Assembly (NCBI GenBank): GCA_014529385.2 | Contig: CM043953.1 | Coordinates: 71,647,372 to 71,711,371 of the forward strand | DNA length: 64,000 nucleotides | Origin: Adiantum capillus-veneris | Taxonomy: Eukaryota > Streptophyta > Polypodiopsida > Polypodiales > Pteridaceae | Direction: 5' to 3' | Translations under genes and position numbers: made by a program | In this document: positions 1 to 11,743 of the stretch, piece by piece | Layout of the letters: each line of letters opens with the position of its first letter | Position numbering within the stretch: position 1 is the stretch's first letter | Notes under the pieces: model-generated | Databases searched by the model: none | Seen by the model: the letters and a program-made list of their open reading frames with translations, nothing else | Told to the model about the DNA's origin: nothing

Positions 1-377
1 ACCTGTATTTTTCGGCCTGTCTTCATACGCGTTTACCGCACGGAGTGGTTATAGGTTGATTTTGCAGTTCAAGTCTTTAGGGTGTTGTTCTTACCTAGTG
101 TATAGACTTCCCCTTGAGTTTGAGATCGATTCAATGATTCTAGATCCTGTTTCATATAGCATTCGTTCGTAGTACGGATTTCAGTCACTTGCGTATTCTA
201 GAACTTAGATTTGATTTCCTTAGTAGTGATTGTCATTAGAAGGTCGAGTAGGTGATTTGACACCCACCTAGTTGTTTCCATGCGCCTGCGGGTCAAGCTC
301 CGTCCTTGTCTGACAAATTCTGTTGTTGGTTGAGTTCTCGCTATTTAGCTTCTGCTAGCGGCGTAACCGCCTTAACA
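1..377 (+). repeat. 5' LTR of element A (3' part only)
   Basis: It aligns end to end with 15713-16089 without length change. About ten substitutions, mostly transitions, are visible by eye. It ends in TTAACA directly before the primer binding site. The missing U3/R part lies upstream of the window. Confidence 0.95.
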
Positions 378-379
378 TT

Positions 380-397
380 TGGCGCCGCTGCCGGGGA
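380..397 (+). other. Primer binding site, tRNA-Asp type
   Basis: TGGCGCCGCTGCCGGGGA follows the LTR after two bases. It is complementary to the 3' end of plant tRNA-Asp(GUC) except at one position (C where the usual site has T). This is the primer type known from the Athila/Tat branch. Confidence 0.9.
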
Positions 398-1801
398 CGA
401 GAGCCCTAAGTAGGTGACCTTAGAATAATCCTACGAGGTGAGTCGTATAAACTACTTTGTATACGTTAGTTAGAAAAGATCTAGGAGTGGTGGACTCCGA
501 AGATCTCGAGAGATACTAGGAAGTGGGGTATTCCTGGGTCTCCCGTGTTGACAGTATTTTTAGATTAGCTTAGATTTGTTTGTTGTTTTGTTGGTGTTGA
601 GTAGTTGTTGATAGAAGAAGAATTTGCTAGTCCGTGAGTGGCAGTGGATCTCTTTAAAATCACAATTACCAAACCCATTTTATGATTAGGAATAGCTTAG
701 GTAGGACTTCATTTGATCCTGATCTAGAGCTAGTAATCATTGGAGTATTTGCTTGATATGGTTGATTGCATGTTAGGTCACTAAACCGTCGAGTTAGTAG
801 TGAAACTTGCAATAAACAAAAGTCAGAGAAATTTTCTGTGTATCTGGGAGTTGCTGAGCACTAGAGAAAGCTTTAGGAAGGATTCTGTGCCAAAAAACTG
901 GAAATCTGCAACTTTAGACATCATACGCGTATGATGTTTAAATAACCAAACAGAGACCAAAACAGAAATTTTGACTTTACCAGAGTGTTCAAAAGGGGGG
1001 TTATACCCTAATGTCAACTTAAAACAAGAGCATTAACACTCAAAGAAACCCAAAAAGACAAGTCGGAGTCCAAGAAACGCAAAGAAGAGGAAATTTTGGA
1101 TTCAGATCTTGTTTTTACATTCAAACCTGACAAAAACACTTGAAACTCAATTATAAACATTGGAGAAGGCTTAAAACCAAGAATAGTCAAAATCTGGGAC
1201 AAAAGACATCATACGCGTATGATGTCTTTTGGCACATCCAATGCTTATTTTTGATATCTGACCTGACAAGATTGTTACAAGCACTGTAGGAAGCATAAAT
1301 ATCAAGTTTTGACCCAAATTGATGAAAAAAACATCATACGCGTATGATGTCTTTTACCTAATTTTGGACATATTCTGATACTTTGCCAACACAGATCTAT
1401 TGTAATAGCTGTCTAGAGGTTATATTTCAAGTTTCATCCCATTTGTATCACAATTGACCCAAAAAACAAGTTAAAAGCGGAAAATTGCCAAGAAAAGCCT
1501 AAATTAGCCATAACTTGCTCAAACAGAGTTCAAACTGAATTTTGTGAGTGGAAAGAGCATAAGGGGCCTATTGAGAGTGAGCATAACCAAAATAGTCTAA
1601 ATCTGTGAAAAAAGACATCATACGCGTATAATGTCTTTTTCAGCATAACTGCAACAAAATTCTCACTTGATGAAAGAGAAGTTGTCCAACTGACAAGATT
1701 AAACAATTGACCAAGTATCAATCAGTTTGGATCAATTCTGACCACAAAAACTTGGGGAAAACAAATTGCCGAGACAGAAAAGTTGAAGTCCTTTAGGGGA
1801 A
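398..1801 (+). other. Untranslated leader of element A
   Basis: This 1.4 kb between primer site and gag has no credible coding. It is AT-rich, with several short paragraphs of similar wording (for example recurrent AATTGATGAAAAA and GACAAGATT), and holds four copies of the 20-bp palindrome. The matching leader of B is at 49757-51162. Confidence 0.85.
918..1634. repeat. Leader palindrome cluster of A (4 copies of ACATCATACGCGTATGATGT)
   Basis: Copies lie at 918-937, 1206-1225, 1331-1350 and 1615-1634; the last has one change in the right arm. The copy at 1206 extends to a perfect 30-bp palindrome (1201-1230). Start-to-start spacing is 288, 125 and 284 bp. Distances from the LTR end match those in B within 3 bp. 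The centre ACGCGT contains two CpGs and is kept in every copy. Confidence 0.97.
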
Positions 1802-4266
1802 TTGATGAATTTGAGATCGGGCAGGAACCTCCAGAATAACCAACCAAAACAAGGGGAACCAGCAAGTGTCATATCAACCGAGGGAAGTGTAAACCAAAGT
1901 TGGGTGCAACCGTTAGAGATGATCTTTGAAGGAAGTGTTTCTGATACTTCTTCGGAGAGATCTTACGAGATTTTCACCGAACACTTGGAACACTTGAACC
2001 TGAACAACAAAAAAAATATGGCAGCAGGATCATCAAACCCTTCTGCCACCATGAAGCTATTGTTCATAAAATACCAGTACGACAATGAGCAAGGTGCCAA
2101 GATCTACAAGGATGGAATGGACCGCTATTGTGTAAAGATAGAAGAGAGACCTAGTGAGTTCAAGGACTTAGTGCCTGTGAGCTATAGCGGAGATAGATAT
2201 CTAGATGACGAGGGTACCATGTACTTGGTATTCCTAAACCCTAACATTGTGGACAAGTGGGGATTGATGGGCACCAAAGCCAAAGCAGATGAAGAACTTG
2301 AGGAGAAAGCACCAATGATGAACTTCCCTGATGCGAGGTTAAGAAGAGAGAATGAAACTACAAGGATCAACACTGATAACATCGATGTGGGGCTATACAA
2401 ATATAATAATGGGGAGCAAGATCTCTATTATAGATGTGAAGAACCCTACACCGGAGAGTTGACAGACCAAAAAAGACTTTATTTCTTTACCTACACAGAG
2501 GGATCGGAAGTGAAAATTGCCGCTTACGACAAGTATGGCAGGCAATACTCAACAATGGGCAAGAAAGAATTAGAAGGATATACATACTTTGGGGGACCAC
2601 TACATCAGTATTATGTTACTTCTAGCTCACAAAGACCAGCACCAACAAATGGAGTGCAAAACCCAATGACAACAGGAGGACAAAGAACTCAGGTTGCTGA
2701 CTCTTTCAGTCAACCTCAGTACTCGAAGCCCGGACCAATGGGATCATTACATTCTAGAGAGTCAATGGATACGAATCGAGGTAGTGCAGTTCCAATCCCC
2801 ACATATACCACTCCAGGTCCAAGGTTCGAAGCGGAACCATCACATTTACCTCCTAGTAGTAGATTCAGGGCAGGGGAACCGACAAGGGTAACCCATGAAG
2901 TCCATGATGCTAGAGAAAGCTTTAGCCGGGACACAGGAGCAATGAGATTGGTAGCAGACCATAGAAGTATGAGACCATCTCAAGTAGCGAAGTGTATGCC
3001 AAAGAAGTATGGTGGTTCAGGAGATCCGTATGCACATGTGTCACTCTTTAAGAAGGTCTTAAGAGCTGAGCAGATAACAGATTTCCATACACAATACTAG
3101 GGATTTGGTCTTACTCTGGAAGGTACTGCATTGACATGGTTTCAACCACTGAACATAGGGGGATTCCATGACATTGACCATTTGCTAAGAGAGTTTGCTG
3201 AGGAATTCTCAAAACGAGGGATTAAGCACAATACGGTCTCACAAATATATGCTTTTAAACAGAGAGAACACGAAAAAGTGAAGGAAGCTTCACTTCGATT
3301 CAAACAATACATTGAGAGATGTCCAGTACGTGAACGACCACAAGATGACAGACTATCTGTTCTCTTTATTGAGGGATTGAGAAACGACACTCTCAAGAAG
3401 GACTTGCACTTGAAAGCTTGTACAAGTTTCGAGCAAGTAAGAGAGAAGCATTGTACTTAGTGGATAACTGTACGGTTTATGGAGAGGTGTCAGCGGATAT
3501 AGATTTTGCATCCAGTAGCTCTTCCTCCGTAGCGAGCGAAACTACCACTAAAAAGAATGTTCAAACAACAACCATGCCAAATGTAGAGCAAATGATAGAA
3601 GATGCTCTAAAAAGGATGGCACCATACCAAAAACCATTGCCAAAAACACTGAAATGGTGTGCTATTGAACAAAAATGGACAAACCATCCAACAGAGGAGT
3701 GCTATTACAACAAAGGGTATGTAAGGGAGCGTCAGTATGCACCTCCTGCTCAATTAGCACCACCTCAAGTACATCCAGTACCTCGATACCCAACGGGAAA
3801 TGTACCAGGACCTATGGGGATAGAAAGACCGCAACCAGTATTGGGACAACAACCACCTTTACCAGGAGCAAGACCAGTGGGCATTAGATATGCACCAACC
3901 TTAGAGAATCAGGAAGAACAAGCCTTAGTGCCTGTTCAAGCCTATTATGAAGAATCTGGTGCACACATGTCTCCAACTGTGTATTACCCACCAGAAGAAC
4001 CCAAACAACCAGAACCATGGGGCATGATTGGGAATGTTGGAATACCAACAGTTACAAGTGCTTCTGATGAAGAAAGATACAATTTGGACGGAAGAACATT
4101 GATGTTCATAGCTCATGGAGGGTTAACAGGACAAAGACCATCCTATCCACAAAGGACGAATCAAATGGGACCAAGACCAGCACTAGGACCATGTTACAAG
4201 TGTGGAGGTGACCATCTGATGAATGTTTGTCCACATACGGAAATCATTAGAATTAATGCTTATTGA
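1802..4266 (+). pseudogene. gag: gag of element A, broken
   Basis: The start ATG matches that of the intact 858-codon gag of B. Seen in order: an N-terminal domain of unknown fold (about residues 1-260), a Pro/Gln-rich linker, the conserved retrotransposon gag region around LTWFQPL, a Pro-rich stretch, and the first zinc knuckle CYKCGGDHLMNVC. Lesions relative to B: GAG to TAG at 3098-3100; loss of one base near 3438, shifting the frame; and TGC to TGA at 4264-4266, replacing the first Cys of the second zinc knuckle. The product would be the capsid-like nucleocapsid protein packaging the RNA. This copy cannot make it whole. Confidence 0.9.
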
Positions 4267-4320
4267 ACTGAGTGTGGGGTTACTCACTTCATTGAGGATT
4301 GTTCAAAAAATCCAAACAAA

Positions 4321-6510
4321 GTGCAAAAGACGACATTGAATATGCTAGAAACTATTCCTACCAGCAGTGGGTCTGAAAATGAAACTCTGATACCAACGCA
4401 AGTTGTTACTAGAGCTCAAGCTAAGAAAACCACTAGAGAACCTGAGAACGGAAAGTTAGTGGCTGAAGTGGTTAGTCAAGGACCGCGGAGCCAGAGAAAC
4501 ACATGGAAAGCTAGAAAAGCACGCATGAAGTTGAGAAAAGAACGTGAAGACGCTATTCTAGCTGAGGAACTAAAGCAAACGAAAGATAGATTAGAAAAAC
4601 TTGAGAGTCAAAACGGGAAACGAGAGATGAGCCCTGAAAGAACGAAACAAAAGAGTATCAAAGAAACAACTAGCTTAAGCTCAGGGGGATCAGTGCTAGT
4701 CAACAAAGTACACGAACCATTGGACGCACTGATGAGAGCTTATGAAGCTAGGTTAAAGAACAACCAAACACAAGAACAGAGGTGGATGACATACCCAAAC
4801 GCGGAATTGGAAAAGCAGAGACTTGAAATGTGCCAGAGAATGATCGAGACTGCACAAGCCTTATTAGAACCACCAAGAGAAACAATGAATTGTGGAACGG
4901 AAAACCCAATTCAGCAAGAGACTGTCGTTTCACGGGTAGCTGAAAAGACTCCCAGTGCACAAAAGCCTGAAAATACATACAAGGATGACCGCATAGTATT
5001 AAACACAACCGATCAGGAGATAGAGAGTTTTCATCCAGTCATACAGAGGTCTTACGGAAGAGATGAGGATTACAATGAATTTTGGAAACAAGTGAGAGAG
5101 GCAAACTTTGCAAACGAGCTAAGTTGCCAAGCTAATCTGACAAATTGGGAAAAGGACATCAGGAATCCTCCCATAGTGGAATTTGAGGCAGGATCTCAAG
5201 TGGACTTGGATCTGCAATCTTACTGGGGAGATGGGGGCTCTGTTAGAACAATGGAGAGCAAACCTCATTCACTGAATACCTTACCTTCATACTTAGGAGA
5301 GTATGAAGTAAAATCCGAGATTAGAGCACTTCCCTCGAGAAGAATCTCATCAGAAAAAGTCATGGACTCGCAAGGATTGATAGAGATCTTGTCAACACCA
5401 GTAACATGCACTATCACTCTAGCTGAGCTTTTGAGGCTAAGACCAAATATGTGGACCACTGTAGGAAAATGCTTGGAGAAATTTGGGATAAAAGACCCAA
5501 CATCGAGACTGCAAGAGGGAATACAAGAGCTGAGTAAACCACAAAAGAACGCTAAGCCTGTACCCTTAAACAAGGTCGGAGAGTATTGTGAAGGTGAAGA
5601 GGGGAATACAACCTTACCAGTTGAATTCCAAGGAGTGAAGACGATGGCAATACTAGACAGCGGAGCTGGGGTAGCCATTGCTACAAAAGAAATCTGGAAA
5701 AAATGGGGGAAACCAGCAATAAGGAAGACTAGGTTGAAACTCCAATTAGCAGATGGACACATGGAGAAACCTGTGGGGTTATTAGAGAAAGTTGTAGTGA
5801 CTTCTTGCGGCATTGAATACGAACATACTTTTGCTATTGTCGATTTTGGCAAGGAGAATAACTATGATATCATACTGGGAAGACCATTCATGAGACAGTT
5901 GAAAATGGTCCAAGATTGGGGCTACGATCACATATACCTGAGAAATATGAAAACCACTACACGTGTGAACCTGAGAGACCATAGCTACAAAGATGTGAAC
6001 CGAACACCAGTAGAGGAGTTTGATTCAGCTACTTTGGCGGGATCCGAATTTCCAGCTTGGTTAGGTAAGCCCAAGGAGTTATGGATGTGTGGAGCTTTGA
6101 AATGTGGAAGTCTGAAAGGAGAAGAATGTGTTTTAGAAAGGGCTATCGAAGACGAAGCTTATATAGGAGAACCCTTTCCAGAGGACACACTTGAACCATT
6201 AGAATGGACACACATTCTAGCAACCCTAGATGTTTGTGCAATTCCGGATGGTCCCACAACGAAATTTTGCGACAAGGACGGGTACGACGTGGTTCCGTAC
6301 TTCATGTTGAGAACTGTACTCGAAAAAGAAACTGAAAAGAACGATACACTGGAAAAGGAAGATGAAGAGGAGGTGTTTCACGACATTCCCGATCATCCTG
6401 AGTGGGGAAATGAAGCAGACAACGAGTCAACGGACAATTCAAGCGAAAACGAAGAAACTATAACGGATGTCCGATTTTATGATTTTCCGAACCAAACTAA
6501 ACAACGTTAG
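4321..6510 (+). pseudogene. pol: 5' part of pol of element A: linker plus aspartic protease
   Basis: A 729-codon reading frame. The first 400 residues are Lys/Glu-rich with probable coiled coil. Then follows a retroviral-type aspartic protease with active site AILDSGAG (about 5650) and the partner motif IILGRPF (about 5875). An acidic tail ends in TKQR and a TAG (6508-6510) where B has CAG. Unlike in B, this frame is the same as that of the preceding gag segment, because a base present in B (AAAAGAA) is missing in A (AAAAAA) near 4307. RT and RNase H should follow, but a 2.4 kb deletion removes them right after this stop. Confidence 0.88.
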
Positions 6511-7728
6511 AAATCTATAGAGACAGAAGCTAGAGATTACGCTTTAATAGGAGATCAACTCTATAAGAGATGTAAAGACAACCAGCTTAGGATTTGCGCA
6601 TCAGAGTCTGAGTTTGTGATAATCCTAGAGCAAGCTCATGGAGGAGTAGGTGGAGGCCATTTCTCAGGTGATAAGACAGCAAAACTTGTCTTAGCCGCAG
6701 GAATATGGTGGCCAACATTACATATGGACGCCGAGGAATACGTTAGACGGTGCGATGACTGTCAGTGGACCAAAGTGCCACTTAAAAGAGATGATATGCC
6801 GCTTAGACCAATGATGGGGGCAAGAGCTTTTGCAAAATGGGGGATTGATTATGTCGGACCCATTTCACCTCCTGCATATAAGACTCATGCACAATACATC
6901 ATTGTGGCTACAAACTATCTAACAAAGTGGGTCGAAGCAAAGGCAACTCAAAAAGCAAATGCCAGGACCACGGCACAATTTCTATATGAATACGTCTTTG
7001 TACGATATGGATTGCCAATGGAAATTGTGAGTGATCGAGGCACACATTTTATAAATGAAGTGATAGAGATCCTTCTAGATGAATTCATGGTAATCCATAG
7101 GAAATCAGCCCCGTATCATCCACAAGCAAACGGACAAGCTGAGGCAACAAAAAAAACCATATGCACGGTCCTTACGAAGATTGTATCTGAGTCGAGAACT
7201 GACTGGGACCAGAAGTTGCATTCAACATTATGGGCATATAGGGTAGCATATAAAACATCAATAGGAACGACCCCATATAACATGGTTTTTGGGCTAAATG
7301 CTATCTTACCAATAGCATTCTTGATTTCAACATTAAGGGTGGCTAAGGATCTAGAGTGGACAGGGCACGAGCTTTCTGATAGAATAGATGACCTGGAAAA
7401 GCTAGATGAGCTTCGCCTAAAAGCAGTAGCTTCTATCTACGCTCAAAAAAGGCGACAAAAGGAATTTTTTGATAAGCATGTGCGGACTAAAGAGTTTAAG
7501 GTTGGGGACTATGTCCTAGTTTACACTCTGAAACAGCATGCTAAGAAGCTTAAAAAGCGAGGGAGGGGACCTCTGGTGATTAAAGATCTATCACCAAGTG
7601 GAGCCGTTAAGCTTGCTATATTAGACGGAGATGAAATGCCCAATTGGATTAGTGGATGCAGAGTGAAAAAGTATCTTTTGCCGCTAACCCAAGAAAAAGA
7701 AAAAGATTATGGAGGAAGCGCAAGCTGA
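6511..7728 (+). pseudogene. pol: Integrase remnant of element A
   Basis: Coding resumes at ETEARDY, in the middle of the second HHCC repeat of B. The HHCC zinc finger (HGGVGGGH then CDDC), the catalytic triad in GIDYVGP, VSDRGTHF and NGQAEA, and the C-terminal GDYVLVY segment are all readable, so the core looks chemically intact. ATNYLTKW replaces ATDYLTKW of B. At 7690 a 41-bp deletion relative to B (between repeats of CAAGA/CCAGAAAAAG) shifts the frame, and the ORF ends at 7728. Integrase would insert the cDNA into the genome. Confidence 0.9.
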
Positions 7729-8920
7729 GGCGAAGGAAAGAATGGAGAAAAGAAGACTACTACGTCAGAAACAGCGCAATGAAGGAGCACTACGAATAAA
7801 CGCAGTCAATGTAACAGAAATGGATAATGACAAAGAAGAACCCATCATTGAATGCAAAGTAGGAACCAACCAAATCAAAGCCAGAGCACTATTGGATTCA
7901 GGAGCTCAAGCTAACCTACTTTCACTCAGTTTGTATAGACAATTGTCAAATGACACTAAACTACAAACTGCCAAGCAAGAGTTAAAGAGTTACTCTGAGA
8001 ATTCAATCAGAACTGTCGGATGCACAGTTTTACATATACAGATTAACCAGTATGTGTATCCTCATATGTTTTACGTGGTTGAAGACCAAGCTACACAACA
8101 TCCATTATTGCTAGGACAACCATGGCAGAAGCAATACAATGCAATGATTGACCGGAGTTCTGAATCAGTGCTTATCAAATACGAAGGTGAAAGTCAATCA
8201 GTTAAGTTCACCAAAGAAACAGAGCCAACTCCAAAGGAAGAATCCAAGCACAAAGGTAAACAACAACCAGAGAAAAAGAAGAAGCAATGGCAACCAAAAG
8301 TTTCTATACAACCGGATTACTCTTCGACAAGGAATTCTCAACAGTGGATAAGGAAGACAAGCAATAATATAACAGCTCAACCTTGGGAAAAAACGGAGTC
8401 AAAGTTGATATGGAGACCAAAAAAGGTGGTGCCAGAGAAAACAAAGGTCGAAAACAGAGTCTTCAATACCAGACAACAGAGTGATTCCAGACAATCAAGG
8501 ACAGTGAAACAGATCTGGATTCCAAAGAAATTCATGACGGCACAAAGCCATAGCAAGCAAATTTGGATCCCAAAGATTTGTAAACAGGAACTCCCTTCAG
8601 TACAATCAACGGAATCTCCGAGGTATTTCAAGGCGAGGAAATCAACACAAAGGACAAAGCAGGTTTGGGTCGCAAAGAGTTTGTGGCAAGCACAAGCGAA
8701 GCGGAAGCAGATTTGGATTGTGCAAAAGAACAACAAGCTAAAGATGAATCCATCTACTGATTCTACTACCGAAGTATCACCAACCCAAAACCCGACCACC
8801 AATCCTTCAATCAAACAAAGAGCAGCTTTACTGGAAAGACTGTTGTATCATCGCTCTGCAATTGCATTTGGAACTTATGACCAAAACAACTACAATGCTT
8901 CGCCCACAAACACTTCATAG
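7709..8920 (+). pseudogene. pol: C-terminal pol segment of element A: second aspartic-protease-like domain and W-repeat tail
   Basis: A 403-codon frame that in B is fused in frame to integrase. It opens with a Lys/Glu/Arg helix. Then comes a second protease-like domain with ARALLDSGAQANLL (about residues 60-75) and HPLLLGQPW (about 130), the DSG and flap-partner signatures of retropepsins. A basic tail follows with repeated KQIWIPK-like motifs. The N-terminal ATG here is created by a G to A change relative to B; in the family this segment is part of pol, not a separate gene. Confidence 0.8.
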
Positions 8921-11743
8921 TCGTCCGGGAGGACTCAGACTAGGAGGGGGGGAGGTATACAGGTACCTATACAGGAGTTACAAAGCAGCTACAAGCGCCA
9001 AAAACAAAGAAAAACAAAAATTATATTACAAGGGCAGTGTCTTACATGATTTTGTAATTTTTATGTTTGATTGCGGATATTGATAATATTTATGCCCTTA
9101 TATACCTTGTTTTGCAACAAGAAGAGATCAAATGATGAATTTGGGCCTCTAGACGTGTAAATATCACTAAATAAGAGTGTTTTTGGAGCTAAAAAGTGGA
9201 AAAAAGTGGTAATCCAAGTCCAGAAATCACAAATAAGTGTATATTCATATACACAGGGTTACCAGCTATTTATCGTGTATGTTTGGAATTTTTTGGCTTC
9301 AATTTGCTATTTTCCTTATTTTTTATGATTTTCTTAATAAAAATAAAAGAAAAATAAAAAAGCAGGTGAAACGAGATCGGAAAAAAGAAAAGAATAGACG
9401 GTGATGGTCCTAATGACAAGGGCAACCCATGGTAAAAATTGGGTACAATTCTGAAAAAGTTGCGGAAAGCCCGAAATGACAGAATTTTGGCAAAGTGGAC
9501 AGATTTCTCAGAAACAGGTCAAACGGAGTCCAAATTGAGAAATTTCAAATCCTAAAGTGCATATCACGACGAGATAGGAGCACATGTCGAATTTGGTAAC
9601 AAGTGATCCGGGAAGTCCGAAGTTAAGTATTTTTCACTTCACTTTCAAGCTCATTTCCACTATTACCTTCTTGGAGAGAGCAAAGAGCACACAGGAGCAT
9701 CCGACCTTCTACCGCCTTCTACGACTGCTACGAGAGCTCAGAGGACACCAGACATGAGAGGTAGACTCGTTGCCATAAGCTTTTGATGCTTATCGTTAAC
9801 TTTTGTCGCGAAAACTGACCAAAACCAAGAAACAAGAGCACACAGGAAATGGGGAAGAACGCTAGGTAGGGGCACAACCGCCTAACCAAACCTTGCAAGA
9901 ACTTAGAGGTGGGTTACCCTAACATAGAAGATGGGTTTCTAACACTCAAAGCTCGAGAAAGAACGACTTGAAAAACCCTAGGTCAACAGAGCCTGCAAGA
10001 GGCAAACAGGAAAAAGTTGTCGAAACGACACAAAACTTCTCATGAAGCTTAACAACATCAAGGGCAATGCAACCATGGAGTATCTCCACGTTTGGACCAC
10101 CAAAAGTGGGTCAAAACAACCGATTCGGCTATGGACACACAAAGCGTCATTTTGGCATAACGGCTGAAATTGACGACCGAATGAAATGAAACTTCACAAG
10201 CAGCTTCAAATATACATGGATGACTTATGTTTGCAAGCAAAACCCAAAAGAAAGCTGATTGACTTACCGATGGTGAAAAAGACGCTTTCGGGCAACCAAA
10301 TGGAGAAAGATGGAGAACGGTGAGCCAAAGTCAAGTTCAACCAAATAGGTGGCTTCACAACATATCCAATGAGCTGGAAATGCACCTCTCGAGAAGAAAA
10401 GTTGAAGAAATTCAACTCCAAGGCAAAAAGACGACTTCGGAGATTGAAATGCCTATAAGGGGGCTTTTTAGCTAAACTGATGACTTTTTAAGTTGAAAAC
10501 TAGTTAGCAGGGCTTAGGGCACTAGCACAAAGCATTCTTTGCACAAAAAGACCAACATTTCAAGAAAAGACATCATACGCGTATGATGTCTCACAGCATG
10601 ATTTTCACATCCATTTCAACATTTGAGTGCATAGCCTCATTCCACATGTTAATCACATCCTATGAACCAAGTATCATGAGAATTGGAGTTAGGAAACCCA
10701 AGGAAAACCAAAAAGACGCAAAGTAGGCCATAAAATTGATTTTTGGTCCTAATTTTGTCAAAATAACTCCAAATTCAATGAAACTTTGTAGGATTGTTGA
10801 TTAACACATCTATAAGCTATCCGGAACCAAAAAGCACCATTTTGACACAAAAGACATCATACGCGTATGATGTCTATTTGCACTTTTAGAGCCAAAATTG
10901 CTCATTTGACATCATACATCCATTATATATATCTAATACATGTTACAAATGAAGTTTGGAACCATTTGGTCAAGTGGATCACCCCATTAGCCCAATTGAG
11001 GGAAAATCCTTCATCCAAAGCCTATTTTGGCCCAAATCCAACATACTCAAGTCCAAACCAAGATTTGAGTAGGGACAGTCCTTCACTAGTACATGGGGAG
11101 TCCACAGAACCAATCCCATGAAAAATTGATGAAAAAGACATCATACGCGTATGATGTCTCCAGAGCCATTTTTAGCCCAAAATCTATCCAAACTTCATAA
11201 ATCCACTGAATAAGCCTATCTAAAGCCAAATCCAAGCTTATAGAGAAATTTGGTCCAAAAATACACTAAAAGACATCATACGCGTATGATGTCTCACTAT
11301 GTGATTTTGGCACCTCAGGGCTTCAACCACCAAACAGAAGTGATCTACATGCCATTTGAAGGTGAACCACCAAGTTTTATCCAATTTGGATCATAAAATC
11401 CAATTCCCTTTCAAAATTTTTCCAAGAGCCTGAACTGGACTAAAGTGGCCAAAACTTGACCAAATGGGATCCAAACTCAAATCCAAGCATATGATACTCA
11501 TGTATACACTATCAGCTACAAGCACAACCAATATGAAGTCATTTTGACACAAAAGACATCATACGCGTATGATGTCTCCAGCATGATTTTGAGCCCAGTT
11601 TGCATATTTTTTCACCTACCCTGCATCCTTAGGCCCTGAATAGCTCATGTTTCAATTTTCAAGTCATTTGAATAATTAAAAGCTTCATTTCGGCTTTCAG
11701 TACTAAAAAGACGCTAACTTCTGAAATTGGAGTTACAGGATCC
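8921..11743 (+). other. pol-ORF3 gap of element A
   Basis: This 2.8 kb holds no sustained coding. It contains a short G-rich run (GGAGGGGGGGAGG, about 8939-8952) resembling an internal polypurine tract, a 23-bp copy of the RT YMDD segment at 10208-10230 and, in its last 1.2 kb, five palindromes. The same gap in B is 37437-40162 and aligns throughout. Confidence 0.75.
10570..11575. repeat. Pre-ORF3 palindrome cluster of A (5 copies)
   Basis: Perfect 20-bp copies lie at 10570-10589, 10854-10873, 11138-11157, 11273-11292 and 11556-11575. Start spacing is 284, 284, 135 and 283 bp. Distances to the ORF3 ATG (169, 452, 587, 871 and 1155 bp) are identical in B. Flanks are related too: several copies are preceded by CATTTTGACACAAA and followed by a GCATGATTTT-like stretch, so the cluster looks like a diverged long-unit tandem repeat. 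Confidence 0.97.

Noticed and set aside
5265-5852. 195-codon antisense frame opposite the protease (also 45704-46291)
   Set aside because: It is open in both A and B because the sense strand is constrained; no recognisable domain or start context. Treated as a shadow.
8939-8952. GGAGGGGGGGAGG after pol as the functional polypurine tract
   Set aside because: It is not followed by an LTR; the tract at 15056-15069 abuts the LTR. It might be a central polypurine tract, but nothing else supports that.
918-11575. CRISPR-like array of regularly spaced palindromic repeats
   Set aside because: The repeats are 284 and about 130 bp apart, lie in a plant retrotransposon, and the intervals are themselves related sequence rather than unique spacers.
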